Program-made: the position numbers and the translations under genes
The notes under the pieces: model-generated
The model's database searches: none
What the model was told of the DNA's origin: nothing
What the model saw: the letters and a program-made list of their open reading frames with translations, nothing else
Assembly: GCA_029777755.1 (NCBI GenBank)
Contig: JAKORQ010000115.1
Coordinates: forward strand, 1 to 20,260
DNA length: 20,260 nt
Origin: Planctomycetota bacterium
GTDB taxonomy: Bacteria > Planctomycetota > Phycisphaerae > Tepidisphaerales > Tepidisphaeraceae
Direction of reading: 5' to 3'
Shown: piece after piece, positions 1-7,501 of the stretch
Layout: each line of letters starts with the position of its first letter
How positions within the stretch are numbered: the first letter of the stretch is position 1

Positions 1-304
1 CGAAGGAGATACCGATACGCTGCTGCTGCGTGCTGACCCGCGCATGGTTTCCGGAGGTGTGGACCCATACTGACTCCTTGGACGGGTCCTTGGGGCCGAT
101 GCTGTCAGCGTCAATGACAAATGCTTCGCCCTCGTAATTCGTCCAGGTATTGGAGCCAAAACCATTGCCGGGCCCCTGGCCAGCGAGGGATGACCCGACT
201 TCGTAGTCAAAGCTCTCTTCGGCCAGCAGGGCCGCGTTGCTCTGCGAACTGCAGGCAAGGCCAGCTGCGGCCGCTGCCACAAGTGCACATGCTATGCGTC
301 GCAT
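1..304 (-). CDS. Exported protein, N-terminal part only (probable PEP-CTERM/LamG-like surface protein)
   Basis: Only the first 101 codons are present; the gene runs off the left edge. The start ATG at 304 is preceded by a purine-rich site (AAGGAG, then GGGAGA) on the minus strand. The N-terminus is Met-Arg-Arg followed by a long Ala-rich hydrophobic stretch, a signal peptide, with possible cleavage near S-N-A-A. The mature start (LLAEESFDYEVGSSLAGQGP) resembles the opening of planctomycete exported proteins that carry a LamG-like or choice-of-anchor domain and end in a PEP-CTERM signal; this is recognition from family style. A Cys at residue 18 gives a weak lipobox alternative. The gene lies 69 bp after the PEP-CTERM beta-repeat gene, with a strong terminator between them that ends right at its ribosome-binding site, so its expression may depend on readthrough. 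Exact function is unknown. Confidence 0.7.
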   Translation of the reverse strand, partial: MRRIACALVAAAAAGLACSSQSNAALLAEESFDYEVGSSLAGQGPGNGFGSNTWTNYEGEAFVIDADSIGPKDPSKESVWVHTSGNHARVSTQQQRIGISF

Positions 305-323
305 GGCGTTCTCCCTTCTCCTT

Positions 324-356
324 AAAAAGGGCGTGAGTTGCGCACAACTCACGCCC
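324..356 (-). terminator. Rho-independent terminator after the PEP-CTERM beta-repeat gene
   Basis: A perfect 12-bp inverted repeat (329-340 with 345-356; arm GGGCGTGAGTTG, 4-nt loop) is followed on the minus strand by five T residues (328-324). It begins 17 bp after the stop codon of the 2998-374 gene. The T-run is followed directly by the ribosome-binding site of the next minus-strand gene. Confidence 0.9.
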
Positions 357-373
357 TGTCAAACAAACGTCTA

Positions 374-2998
374 TCAATCCCGGCGACGTCGCATCACAAA
401 CGCGCCGACCACGACACCCAGCAGTGCCGCTGTTCCAGGTTCAGGAACAACAATGGCAATCTGGTTGCCGCCGTTGTAGTTGTAATCGACTGAGTAACCC
501 GCCGGTGCGTCCACGCTGGCAAACGTGCCCACCAGCGAGGAGTAGCTGGCGATCACGTATGCACCATCATCAAGCGCGCCGGTGAAGGTGAACTCGAGGG
601 CGGCTTCGCTGATGTCCAGCACGGCGGCATTCAGCAGACCGGCCGATCCGGCGCCGGTGGCGTCCAGGCCAATCACCAGAACCTGCCCGGCGGCGAAGGC
701 AAAGTCCTGCGCCGTGGTATCGAGCGAAGCGCCAGCGGTGATCTCGATACGCGGGCTGCTGGCGATCGAGCCGTCAGGACCGAGCGCCAAGACACCCTGG
801 TTGATCGTGGTGTTGCCGGTGTAGGTGTTGGCGTTGCCAAGAACCAGCGTTCCAGGACCGGTCTTGATGAGCGAGCCAGTGGTGCTGGCGCCGTCGGTAA
901 GCACTGCCTCGACGAGGAGATCCTGATCGGCCGCGCCATCACCGATGTCGAACGTGCGGTCTCCATCCAGGCGGATGTAGCCATACGGCCCAACGCCTGC
1001 CGGAGCGGCGATCCTTGCGGTCTGGTTGTTGGTGGAGTTGCCGACGAAGCGCAGGTCGCCCTTCATCACGAACTCCGCGGCGAACCCATCGACCACGTTG
1101 GAGGGATTGAGCGAGATGGCGGTATATGCGCCCGACGCAGTGTTGGTGATCTGGATGTCGCCGGTGACGGTGACAACGGTGCGATTGCCAGCGTTATGGG
1201 CACGCTCGATCGCGACAGTACCACCGCTGAGGTTCAGCGAACCACTGATGTTGGTTTTGTGGCCGCCGGTAATCGACCAGTTGCCGCCTGCCAGGTAGGC
1301 GTTTTGCAGGTTGGTCGTACCGCTGCTGGTACCGGTGGCGCCATCGGTGTAGCTGCCACCATTCATGTACAGGTCGCGGAACGTCTCGCTCGTGCCCGAG
1401 CCACTGTTGGTGGCGCCAGCCTTTTGCAGATACGAACCGCCATTGATGATGATGTCGACGTCGTCGGCAATCTGGTTGCCCGTGTTCTGCAGGACGCCAC
1501 TGTTAAGCACGATGGTGTCGACGATGGCCGAGTTCTGCACGCTCTTGGCCAGGCGCACATTGGCGCCGTCGATGACAGTCTCACCCGTATAGGTGTTCAC
1601 CCCGGCGCCACCGATCTCAACCAGCCCCCTGCCGGCGAACGTCACACCCTGGTCGGTGTTGGTGATCGGGCCGGTGATGTAGAGTCTTGCGCCACCCTCG
1701 CCATTGCTGGTGCCGTTGGTCTGGAACAGGATGATGCCTTCCCTGCCACCAAAGTCGATCTCGCTGGCAAGCGTCATCTGGGATGTCGTGTCCGCGGCCG
1801 GAGCCACGGAAGACGCGTAGATCATGCCGCTGTTCACGCTCAGCTTTGAGCCGGAAATAGTGATGGCGGACGAAGTGGCGCTTGTGTGCATGTACAGCGA
1901 GTTGATGGTGGTATCCGCATCAAGATCCACTGCAAGCGGGGTGCCCGAGTCATTGGTGAGCTTGACGTTGTCGAGCTGCGTCTGCCCGCTTGTGATGGAG
2001 GTCTTGTACTCGTGCGCCTCGAGCAACCTGATGCCGTTGGCGCCGTAGGTCACGAAACCGCCCTCCGGCCGGAAACCGAAGCTAGAGCCACCAGTGCCGG
2101 TATTCATGGTGCCAAACACACCGGGCATGATCGCCAGGTCAGTGCCGTTGGAGCCATCACCACCGATCAGGCCACCATTGGCAACCGTGGGGGCGGTGTT
2201 GAAGATCACCTGGGTGCTGTTTGCGCCAGTCGAGCCCAGGTTCGTTCCACGCACGAGCAGCGTACCACGATTGCGGCTGAAGCTGTCGGCCACCAGTTGA
2301 GTGCTGCGATCCGCGTGAGCCACAAGCGTCAGCACGCCGTTTCCGGGTGCAACATGGAACGCTCCACTGACGTTGACGGCCGTGTCAGTCGCGGCGTTGG
2401 AATTGCCTTCCACCCGGAACTCGGCGCCATTCAACTGCAGGGAATTGAGGCTGTTGTTGGCTCCTTGCAGTACCAACCTGCCACCGCCGGTGTTGCCGCC
2501 ATCGACGATCAGGCCACCATTGAATACGTCATTGGTAAGGATGATCGATCGGCCGAAATCGCCGCCGTTGCCCTCGCCAATGATGGTGAACTTGCGCGCC
2601 TCGCCGCCCAGGTCGACGAACAGGCGCTGGTTATTGGAGGTGCTCCCGAAAACGATGGTCGTGTTGCTAACCGACCTGTGAAGGACGTCGCCTCCAAGGG
2701 TAAGGGTACGATCACCCCCGGTTCCGCGCAACGTGATGGTTCTGCTGCCGGAATACAGGAAGGTAAGCCCACTGCTGAGCGCCGTATCCTCACCGAACGT
2801 CAAGGTCTGGTCGCCGGTCAAGGCAAGGTTGCTGCCCCAGAGTCCGTCGATGATGCCATTTTCCCAGTTCGTCGAGCTGTTGAAATCGTACGTGCCGCCA
2901 GCGCTCTGGATGAATCCTGCCCGTGCCTCGATCGCGATGGATGTTGCGGCCACCGCTGCAGCGATTGCCAGAGCTCGCTTGCATTGCGTGGTTCTCAT
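374..2998 (-). CDS. PEP-CTERM sorted autotransporter-associated beta-repeat surface protein
   Basis: This 874-residue protein is exported and probably anchored at the cell surface by the exosortase pathway. Residues 1-27 form a signal peptide (cleavage likely after A-R-A). The body is low in Cys and rich in Gly, Thr, Asn and Ser, with many short beta-strand repeats. Two clear autotransporter-associated repeats lie near residues 452-482 (NTYTGETVIDGANVRL) and 705-740 (KTGPGTLVLGNANTYTGNTT). The last 24 residues are a textbook PEP-CTERM signal: V-P-E-P, a hydrophobic helix, then R-R-R-R-D. The start ATG has AGGAGG seven nt upstream. The gene follows the GH5 hydrolase on the same strand with a 91-bp gap and ends at a strong terminator. 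The repeats suggest a long beta-solenoid that may bind or display on polysaccharide; that role is inference. No catalytic motif was seen. Confidence 0.9.
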   Translation of the reverse strand: MRTTQCKRALAIAAAVAATSIAIEARAGFIQSAGGTYDFNSSTNWENGIIDGLWGSNLALTGDQTLTFGEDTALSSGLTFLYSGSRTITLRGTGGDRTLTLGGDVLHRSVSNTTIVFGSTSNNQRLFVDLGGEARKFTIIGEGNGGDFGRSIILTNDVFNGGLIVDGGNTGGGRLVLQGANNSLNSLQLNGAEFRVEGNSNAATDTAVNVSGAFHVAPGNGVLTLVAHADRSTQLVADSFSRNRGTLLVRGTNLGSTGANSTQVIFNTAPTVANGGLIGGDGSNGTDLAIMPGVFGTMNTGTGGSSFGFRPEGGFVTYGANGIRLLEAHEYKTSITSGQTQLDNVKLTNDSGTPLAVDLDADTTINSLYMHTSATSSAITISGSKLSVNSGMIYASSVAPAADTTSQMTLASEIDFGGREGIILFQTNGTSNGEGGARLYITGPITNTDQGVTFAGRGLVEIGGAGVNTYTGETVIDGANVRLAKSVQNSAIVDTIVLNSGVLQNTGNQIADDVDIIINGGSYLQKAGATNSGSGTSETFRDLYMNGGSYTDGATGTSSGTTNLQNAYLAGGNWSITGGHKTNISGSLNLSGGTVAIERAHNAGNRTVVTVTGDIQITNTASGAYTAISLNPSNVVDGFAAEFVMKGDLRFVGNSTNNQTARIAAPAGVGPYGYIRLDGDRTFDIGDGAADQDLLVEAVLTDGASTTGSLIKTGPGTLVLGNANTYTGNTTINQGVLALGPDGSIASSPRIEITAGASLDTTAQDFAFAAGQVLVIGLDATGAGSAGLLNAAVLDISEAALEFTFTGALDDGAYVIASYSSLVGTFASVDAPAGYSVDYNYNGGNQIAIVVPEPGTAALLGVVVGAFVMRRRRD

Positions 2999-3005
2999 GC
3001 CAATG

Positions 3006-3011
3006 CCTCCT
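3006..3011 (-). promoter_or_regulatory. Ribosome-binding site of the PEP-CTERM beta-repeat gene
   Basis: AGGAGG on the minus strand, seven nt before the ATG at 2998. It is the strongest Shine-Dalgarno site in this cluster and fixes the start. Confidence 0.8.
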
Positions 3012-3089
3012 ATCGGTTAGAGTACCTCTGAGATGCCATGCGCCTTGTGGCGCCCCAACGGCGGCCTCTGATCCGCGCCGCCGTATCGA

Positions 3090-4223
3090 TTACCTGAGTC
3101 TCTCGACCTCAAACACTTTTCCGTTGACCAGCGCATCCTTCACGTAGACGCCCCAGTAGTCGGTGGGGTTGTAGTCCCAGTCCTTGATGACAGGCGGGCC
3201 GCAACGGGGATGGAAGCTGAACGCCGTCCAGTTCAGGCGATGCTTCTGGATGGTGCCGATCATGTCCATCGGCCAGGTGGCGCCGGGGCCGAGCTTCTCC
3301 TTGCGCTGACTCTCGGGGATGAAGGAGAAATCCTCCCATCGCCCGGGACAGCCGACTTCGCCCAGGAACAGCGGATGTTTCTCGGCCACTTGCAGGAACT
3401 TCGTCTGCCAGTTGCTCTTCCAGGGATAGACGTGGGTGGAATACATCACGCCGTTGCCGGTTGGATCATCGATGGCGTAGCCGTTGACCACGCCCCACAG
3501 GTCATAGCCCCAGTCCAGGCCGGCCACGATCACGATGTTCTTCGCGCCCGTCGCCCGCACCGCATCCACGAGCTGCTGCATGCCGACGGCATGGAAGGTT
3601 CGCAGCTGTTCCTGGTTCTCGGCCGCAACGCCTTCCTTGGGCTTGACCTTGTCGGTGACCGGGCCACCGTTGCGCCAGGTGTTCCAGTCGATGCTGTGCG
3701 GCTCGTTGAACAGGTCAAACATTACCGCGGGGTGGTTCTTGTACTTCTCGGCCACCTCCTGCCAGAACTTGACATGCTTCTCCTCAGGGGCGCGGAAGCG
3801 ATGCAGATCCAGCACGATGTATGCGCCACGCGAAGCGGCCGCGTTCACGGCGCTGTCGACGAGCTGTCGATAGGCCGCACCGCCGTCATTCTGCTGGTTG
3901 CTGGTGCCGAACCAGAAATCCTCGATCATGGCCAGACGGATGCAATTAGCCTTCCACTCGTCGATGGCGACACCGATTGAGTGAACCGTGCGCTCCCCGA
4001 GGGCGGCCCACTGCATGCTGTCGACGGAAAGCCCCTGTAGCCATACCTCCTTGCCGTCGACCGTCTGCAAGCGATTGCCGACAACCCGCAGCTCAGGAGG
4101 CAGCTTCTCCGCCGGGGGCGGCGGAACCACTGGCGATCTCATCTCGATTCTTTTGCCTTCAGCGCCAAACGCCGCCGCGCACAGAAATGATGCAGCAATG
4201 GCACCCAGAATCGTAAGCTTCAC
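3090..4223 (-). CDS. Exported glycoside hydrolase family 5 (cellulase-like) enzyme
   Basis: A predicted retaining endo-beta-glycanase of the GH5 (clan GH-A) fold, 377 residues. Numbered from the GTG at 4223, residues 1-21 are a signal peptide (VKLTILGAIAASFLCAAAFG). The general acid/base is Glu174 in L-F-N-E-P-H and the nucleophile is Glu289 in L-F-L-G-E-V-G; the conserved H-V-Y-P-W (about 264-268) and the N-W-T-A-F-S-F-H-P strand also fit GH5. The frame is open to another GTG at 4253, inside the preceding pseudopilin gene. I chose 4223 because AGGAGAGGAG lies seven nt upstream and the protein then starts directly with the signal peptide. It has no PEP-CTERM signal of its own. It sits between the pseudopilins and the surface beta-repeat protein. 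Substrate (cellulose, mannan, other beta-glucan) cannot be told from the sequence. Confidence 0.88.
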   Translation of the reverse strand: MKLTILGAIAASFLCAAAFGAEGKRIEMRSPVVPPPPAEKLPPELRVVGNRLQTVDGKEVWLQGLSVDSMQWAALGERTVHSIGVAIDEWKANCIRLAMIEDFWFGTSNQQNDGGAAYRQLVDSAVNAAASRGAYIVLDLHRFRAPEEKHVKFWQEVAEKYKNHPAVMFDLFNEPHSIDWNTWRNGGPVTDKVKPKEGVAAENQEQLRTFHAVGMQQLVDAVRATGAKNIVIVAGLDWGYDLWGVVNGYAIDDPTGNGVMYSTHVYPWKSNWQTKFLQVAEKHPLFLGEVGCPGRWEDFSFIPESQRKEKLGPGATWPMDMIGTIQKHRLNWTAFSFHPRCGPPVIKDWDYNPTDYWGVYVKDALVNGKVFEVERLR

Positions 4224-4239
4224 TGCTTCTCTCCTCTCC

Positions 4240-5058
4240 TTATTCCTTGGCACGCCAGTTCATCGGGAAGAAGTTGTGCTCGATCAGCGTGCCCTGGACG
4301 TGGCTTTCCGCGTGGCCATCCGCGTAAACAACGTTCATGGCGTTGTTGTTGCCATGGCACCAGCGCTGGCGACCAAGCGGCGGCGTGGATGTGCCTTCGC
4401 GGTTCTCCTCGAACGGGATCGCGCGATAGCGCTGGCTCTTGCTGATGCCTCCCGTGCCATACATGCCCCAGAAGGGGCTGCCGGCATCCATCATGAACGC
4501 TACGCCTGACGAATTGCCGCTGTTGCTGTTCTGCACACCCTCAAGCACCAGCACGATCTCCGAGGAAATCTTCACATCGTTGATCTTCAGGTGCGGAATA
4601 CCTGGCCTCCTGATCGGCCAGGCCTCCTGCCGCCGCCCCATGACGATGGGATTGCTGCTGTAATGGTTGTACCCGTTCGTGACGGGCGCACCGGGGCAGG
4701 TAAGGATCTTGCTGAGCGTGCGCTCGCTGGAACTGATGTTGATGGTACTGGTGGTGTTCCCCTGGCCGCCGATGTATGGATTGATCATCGTGTACCAGTA
4801 GGCGGTACCGTCATTTACGCCGTCCTTATCGTCATCCCACGGCCACTCCCCCACGGGAAGCTGGCCACGGTTGTCCGCGCAATATGCCAAAATCCCATTG
4901 CCGATCTGCCTGAGGTTGGAGAGGCATGAAAGGCTCTGCGCCGATCTCCGCGCAGCCGTCAGAGAAGGCAGCAGAATACTGATCAGCAGCGCAATTATGC
5001 CAATTACAACCAGCAGCTCCACAAGGATGAACCCCTTAACAACTCCAGAGCGATTCAT
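4240..5058 (-). CDS. Type IV pseudopilin-like protein with C-terminal H-Xn-DG motif (second of a tandem pair)
   Basis: A 272-residue protein of the planctomycete/Lentisphaerae pseudopilin family. With the ATG at 5058 the leader is nine residues (MNRSGVVKG), followed by the prepilin cleavage site G|F and a hydrophobic helix beginning FILVELLVVIGIIALL; Glu at +5 is present. After the helix comes the family motif S-C-L-S-N-L-R-Q-I-G-N. Near the C-terminus is W-C-H, eleven residues, then D-G-H, matching the processing-associated H-X9-DG motif except that the spacing is two longer. An in-frame ATG at 5085 would give a longer leader (18 residues); the short leader is more typical and has AAGG nine nt upstream. 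The gene ends 17 bp before the GH5 start. It is probably processed by PilD and placed in a type II secretion-like or pilus-like structure; its exact role is unknown. Confidence 0.85.
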   Translation of the reverse strand: MNRSGVVKGFILVELLVVIGIIALLISILLPSLTAARRSAQSLSCLSNLRQIGNGILAYCADNRGQLPVGEWPWDDDKDGVNDGTAYWYTMINPYIGGQGNTTSTINISSSERTLSKILTCPGAPVTNGYNHYSSNPIVMGRRQEAWPIRRPGIPHLKINDVKISSEIVLVLEGVQNSNSGNSSGVAFMMDAGSPFWGMYGTGGISKSQRYRAIPFEENREGTSTPPLGRQRWCHGNNNAMNVVYADGHAESHVQGTLIEHNFFPMNWRAKE

Positions 5059-5112
5059 GGCTTTTTTACCTTCGGTGAACGCCATCGCCGACCACCTGCG
5101 AAGATCCGTTGT

Positions 5113-5913
5113 TTACCTGCCAGGAGTCCAGTTCGGCGGGAAGAAGATCTGGACGATGACGTCGTCGATGCGACGGCTCTCCACGTGGCCGTCGGCAAAC
5201 AGGATGTTCCCCGACGTGTTGCCCATGTGGCGGAAGCGAATATCAGCACCAGGCGGGTAGGCCCAGTTGACTTCGTCGGCGTTGCGGGACACCCAGATCT
5301 TGGCCTGGCGGCGCGTGTCGCTGCCGGGCGCCCAGAAGACGATGGCGTGGTCGATGGCCCATGCCACGGGCTCCGCCGACCAGTTCCAATGCCCTGCCAC
5401 CTGGGTACCTTCCACGATCAGCGCCACATCGGTGCCGTTGCGCATGGACAGGCGGCCAACCTTCCAGCCCTTGTTGATCTCGTCCTTGCGCGGCATCACG
5501 ATCGGGTTGGCCGAGTAGTGGTTGCGCCCGGAGGGAACGGCCGGCTCAGGACACTGGATCACCTTGCTCAGGATGCCTCCGTTACCCGACTGGGTCGTCT
5601 TCTCGGTGTTGCCGATACCGCCAAGGTATGGATTGATCAGCTGGTACCACCTGGTGTCGTCATCGAGGGAATCGTCGGGAGAGTCGATCCACTTGCCATA
5701 GTTGCCCACCGGCAACCTGTCGCCGTTGTCTCCGGCATACATCCTGATGGCAGTACCGATCTGCCGCATGTTTGACATGCACGCGACGTTCGCCGCCGAC
5801 TGCCTTGCCCGCGCCAGCGACGGCAAGAGGATGCTTATCAGCAGCGCAATAATCCCGATAACAACCAGTAACTCCACTAATGTGAAGCCGCGCCCTTGTT
5901 TGTGCATACGCAT
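5113..5913 (-). CDS. Type IV pseudopilin-like protein with C-terminal H-Xn-DG motif (first of a tandem pair)
   Basis: A 266-residue paralogue of the next gene. The leader MRMHKQGRG is followed by the cleavage site G|F, with Thr-Leu-Val-Glu so that Glu is at +5, then a hydrophobic helix to about residue 32. A-C-M-S-N-M-R-Q-I-G-T follows, then D-N-G-D-R-L-P-V-G. The C-terminal part has F-R-H-M-G, with eleven residues between His and D-G-H-V-E-S. The two paralogues share architecture and the helix almost exactly, but their codons in that helix differ at many third positions, so the duplication is not recent. The ATG at 5913 has only a weak purine stretch (AGGGG) upstream. It is 67 bp downstream of the GntR-LacI regulator; that gap contains a palindrome that may be an operator. 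Confidence 0.87.
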   Translation of the reverse strand: MRMHKQGRGFTLVELLVVIGIIALLISILLPSLARARQSAANVACMSNMRQIGTAIRMYAGDNGDRLPVGNYGKWIDSPDDSLDDDTRWYQLINPYLGGIGNTEKTTQSGNGGILSKVIQCPEPAVPSGRNHYSANPIVMPRKDEINKGWKVGRLSMRNGTDVALIVEGTQVAGHWNWSAEPVAWAIDHAIVFWAPGSDTRRQAKIWVSRNADEVNWAYPPGADIRFRHMGNTSGNILFADGHVESRRIDDVIVQIFFPPNWTPGR

Positions 5914-5951
5914 AACACACCCCTGACCCTCTGGTCCTGAAGATGAGAAAT

Positions 5952-5971
5952 GAGTTTTACGTGTATAACTC
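5952..5971. promoter_or_regulatory. Candidate operator palindrome between the regulator and the pseudopilin operon
   Basis: GAGTTTTACGTGTATAACTC is symmetric at 16 of 20 positions (outer GAGTT/AACTC, inner TAC/GTA). It lies in the 67-bp gap upstream of the first pseudopilin gene. The T-rich/TACGT-rich core is loosely like boxes bound by the GntR-LacI chimera AraR of Bacillus, with different inner spacing. On the minus strand it contains a possible -10 hexamer (TATACA) but no convincing -35. Function is inference. Confidence 0.35.
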
Positions 5972-5980
5972 CGACTCTTT

Positions 5981-7108
5981 TCACGACTTGCCCCCCGAAG
6001 AATTGGCGTTTTTCCCCGGCCGCGAAACCGAAGCGCGAGAGATTAGCTCGACGGGCAAGACACTGTGCTCAATTTCCTTGTTTGGGTCGGCCAGACGGGC
6101 GCCCAGCAGCTCAACTGCCCTTCTGCCCATCTCCCGGAACGGCTGGCGAACCGATGTGAGGGCCGGAGTGAGCCATTCGGCCAGCGGGTCATCGTCAAAC
6201 CCGACCACGCTGACATCCTCAGGGATGCGCACTCCAAGCTTTCCGGCCGCCCGGTAGACCGACCGCGCCACCGCGTCGCAGCTGCAGAACACCGCCGTCG
6301 GCGGGTTCGACTGCGACATGAGCTGACTAAACGCACTTTCCACGCGCGACGACCAGTCCCCCAGGCGGTCCTGGTCCACCACGAGGTCGCACACCAGGCC
6401 CCGATCGAACGGCAGCCCGGCATCACCCAGCCCGTCGCGCAGGCCATCCAGGCGATCCTGGACAGTGCTGGCGACCAGGTCGCCGATGAAGGCGATCCGG
6501 CGATGGCCATTCTCCACCAGCAGACGAGCCACCTGATGGCCGCCGTCGTAGTTATCGGACACCACCGAGGGCACCTCGATGTCATGCAGACGCTGATCGA
6601 CAAGGACGAACGGGAAACCGCTGGTCTTCAGACCGAACATCGCCTCATTGAAGGCGGAGCTGTGCGTGGAAATGATCACCGCCCCCTTGGCTGGCCCCTT
6701 GGGCAACTCGCGCATGACCTGCATGTCCAGCTCTTCATCGCCGTGGGCATCGTACAGCTGCACCTGCACACCGCGCTCGCGTGCAGCCGTCTGCACACCG
6801 CGGGCGACCTGCAGACACGGCTCCCAGGTGAGATTGCCGGCGATAACCTGGATCAGGCCAACCGCCGAGGCCGGGCGATGACAGACATACAGCCCCTTCC
6901 CCGGGCGGCGCTCAAGATATCCCTCATTCACAAGTAGCTCACTGGCCCGCCGAACCGTCATGCGACTGATGCTCTCGGCCCGCGCCAGCTCATGCTCGGA
7001 ACCAATAAGATCGCCGGGCCGATACTGACCACTTTGAATGGCACTGCGCAGGCGATCAGCGAGCGCCATATAGATCGAACCGGCATCTTTACTGGCCTCA
7101 ATGGACAT
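5981..7108 (-). CDS. GntR/LacI chimeric transcriptional regulator (sugar-responsive, AraR-type architecture)
   Basis: A 375-residue DNA-binding regulator. Residues about 11-82 are a GntR winged helix-turn-helix: I-Y-M-A-L-A-D-R-L-R-S-A-I, then G-D-L-I-G-S-E-H-E-L-A, S-R-M-T-V-R-R-A, and the wing G-Y-L-E-R-R-P-G-K-G-L-Y. Residues about 88-365 are a LacI/periplasmic-binding-protein-like effector domain: V-G-L-I-Q-V-I at its start, S-V-V-S-D-N-Y-D-G-G in the middle and V-S-V-V-G-F-D-D-D-P-L-A near the end. This layout is that of sugar-sensing repressors such as AraR, so it probably senses a sugar released from a polysaccharide and controls the downstream secretion/hydrolase genes; the ligand is unknown. 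No Shine-Dalgarno is visible before the ATG, but a promoter lies immediately upstream. Later Met codons would cut into the helix-turn-helix, so the start at 7108 is well supported. Confidence 0.9.
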   Translation of the reverse strand: MSIEASKDAGSIYMALADRLRSAIQSGQYRPGDLIGSEHELARAESISRMTVRRASELLVNEGYLERRPGKGLYVCHRPASAVGLIQVIAGNLTWEPCLQVARGVQTAARERGVQVQLYDAHGDEELDMQVMRELPKGPAKGAVIISTHSSAFNEAMFGLKTSGFPFVLVDQRLHDIEVPSVVSDNYDGGHQVARLLVENGHRRIAFIGDLVASTVQDRLDGLRDGLGDAGLPFDRGLVCDLVVDQDRLGDWSSRVESAFSQLMSQSNPPTAVFCSCDAVARSVYRAAGKLGVRIPEDVSVVGFDDDPLAEWLTPALTSVRQPFREMGRRAVELLGARLADPNKEIEHSVLPVELISRASVSRPGKNANSSGGKS

Positions 7109-7117
7109 GCCGAGATC

Positions 7118-7145
7118 AGCATAGCTACCGGTTACATCCAGTCAA
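7118..7145 (-). promoter_or_regulatory. Sigma70-type promoter of the GntR/LacI regulator gene
   Basis: On the minus strand, TTGACT (7145-7140), a 16-nt spacer, then TATGCT (7123-7118). The -35 matches the consensus at 5 of 6 positions and the -10 at 4 of 6. The spacer contains the self-complementary hexamer ACCGGT (7127-7132), a possible autoregulatory site. Only nine nt separate the -10 box from the ATG, so transcription would begin within about three nt of the start codon. Confidence 0.55.
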
Positions 7146-7253
7146 CATAATTTTCTAGCCGAGTTCACAGAAGATATAACCCATTATTCTACATCATGTT
7201 ATGATCGTAGACGCCGATTCCCCTCCAGCCCGGCCTCAACTGATCGGCTTGCT

Positions 7254-7288
7254 ATAGATACTGGTACACTACTGGTACATGTATCTAT
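7254..7288. repeat. Inverted repeat enclosing two direct repeats, operator-like
   Basis: Arms ATAGATAC (7254-7261) and GTATCTAT (7281-7288) are perfectly complementary and 19 nt apart. Overlapping them are two copies of ACTGGTACA (7260-7268 and 7271-7279) whose starts are 11 nt apart, about one helical turn. This is the arrangement expected of a protein-binding site; the binding protein is unknown, and the GntR/LacI regulator encoded next door is one candidate. Confidence 0.4.
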
Positions 7289-7501
7289 CAGAGTCAGCAG
7301 TAAGCTGCTGATTTTTCAGGAGATGCGCCCTGCGATCTGGGCCGTGATCGTGATCTCTCACCAGCTACCGGTCAGTGTGGTACACAATGCACGCACGGAG
7401 ACAGTGCCACGTATCGGCTTCTTGACTGCAGAATGTCGGCACGTATCATCCCCACTTAACGTCGAGAGGTCCTCGGAAGGCTTGGCCAGATGGGGAAGGG
7501 T

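Noticed and set aside
1886..3031. Long plus-strand open frame opposite the PEP-CTERM beta-repeat gene
   Set aside because: It is antisense to a gene with clear signal peptide, repeats and sorting signal. GC-rich codon bias leaves the opposite strand open; the translated product looks like no protein family.
3060..3085. Inverted repeat CGGCGG/CCGCCG in the gap between GH5 and the PEP-CTERM gene
   Set aside because: Short GC-only arms with a large loop and no T-run; expected by chance at this base composition, and the two genes are probably cotranscribed.
3210..3980. Plus-strand open frame opposite the GH5 gene
   Set aside because: Shadow of the GH5 coding frame, with no recognisable domain and no start signal.
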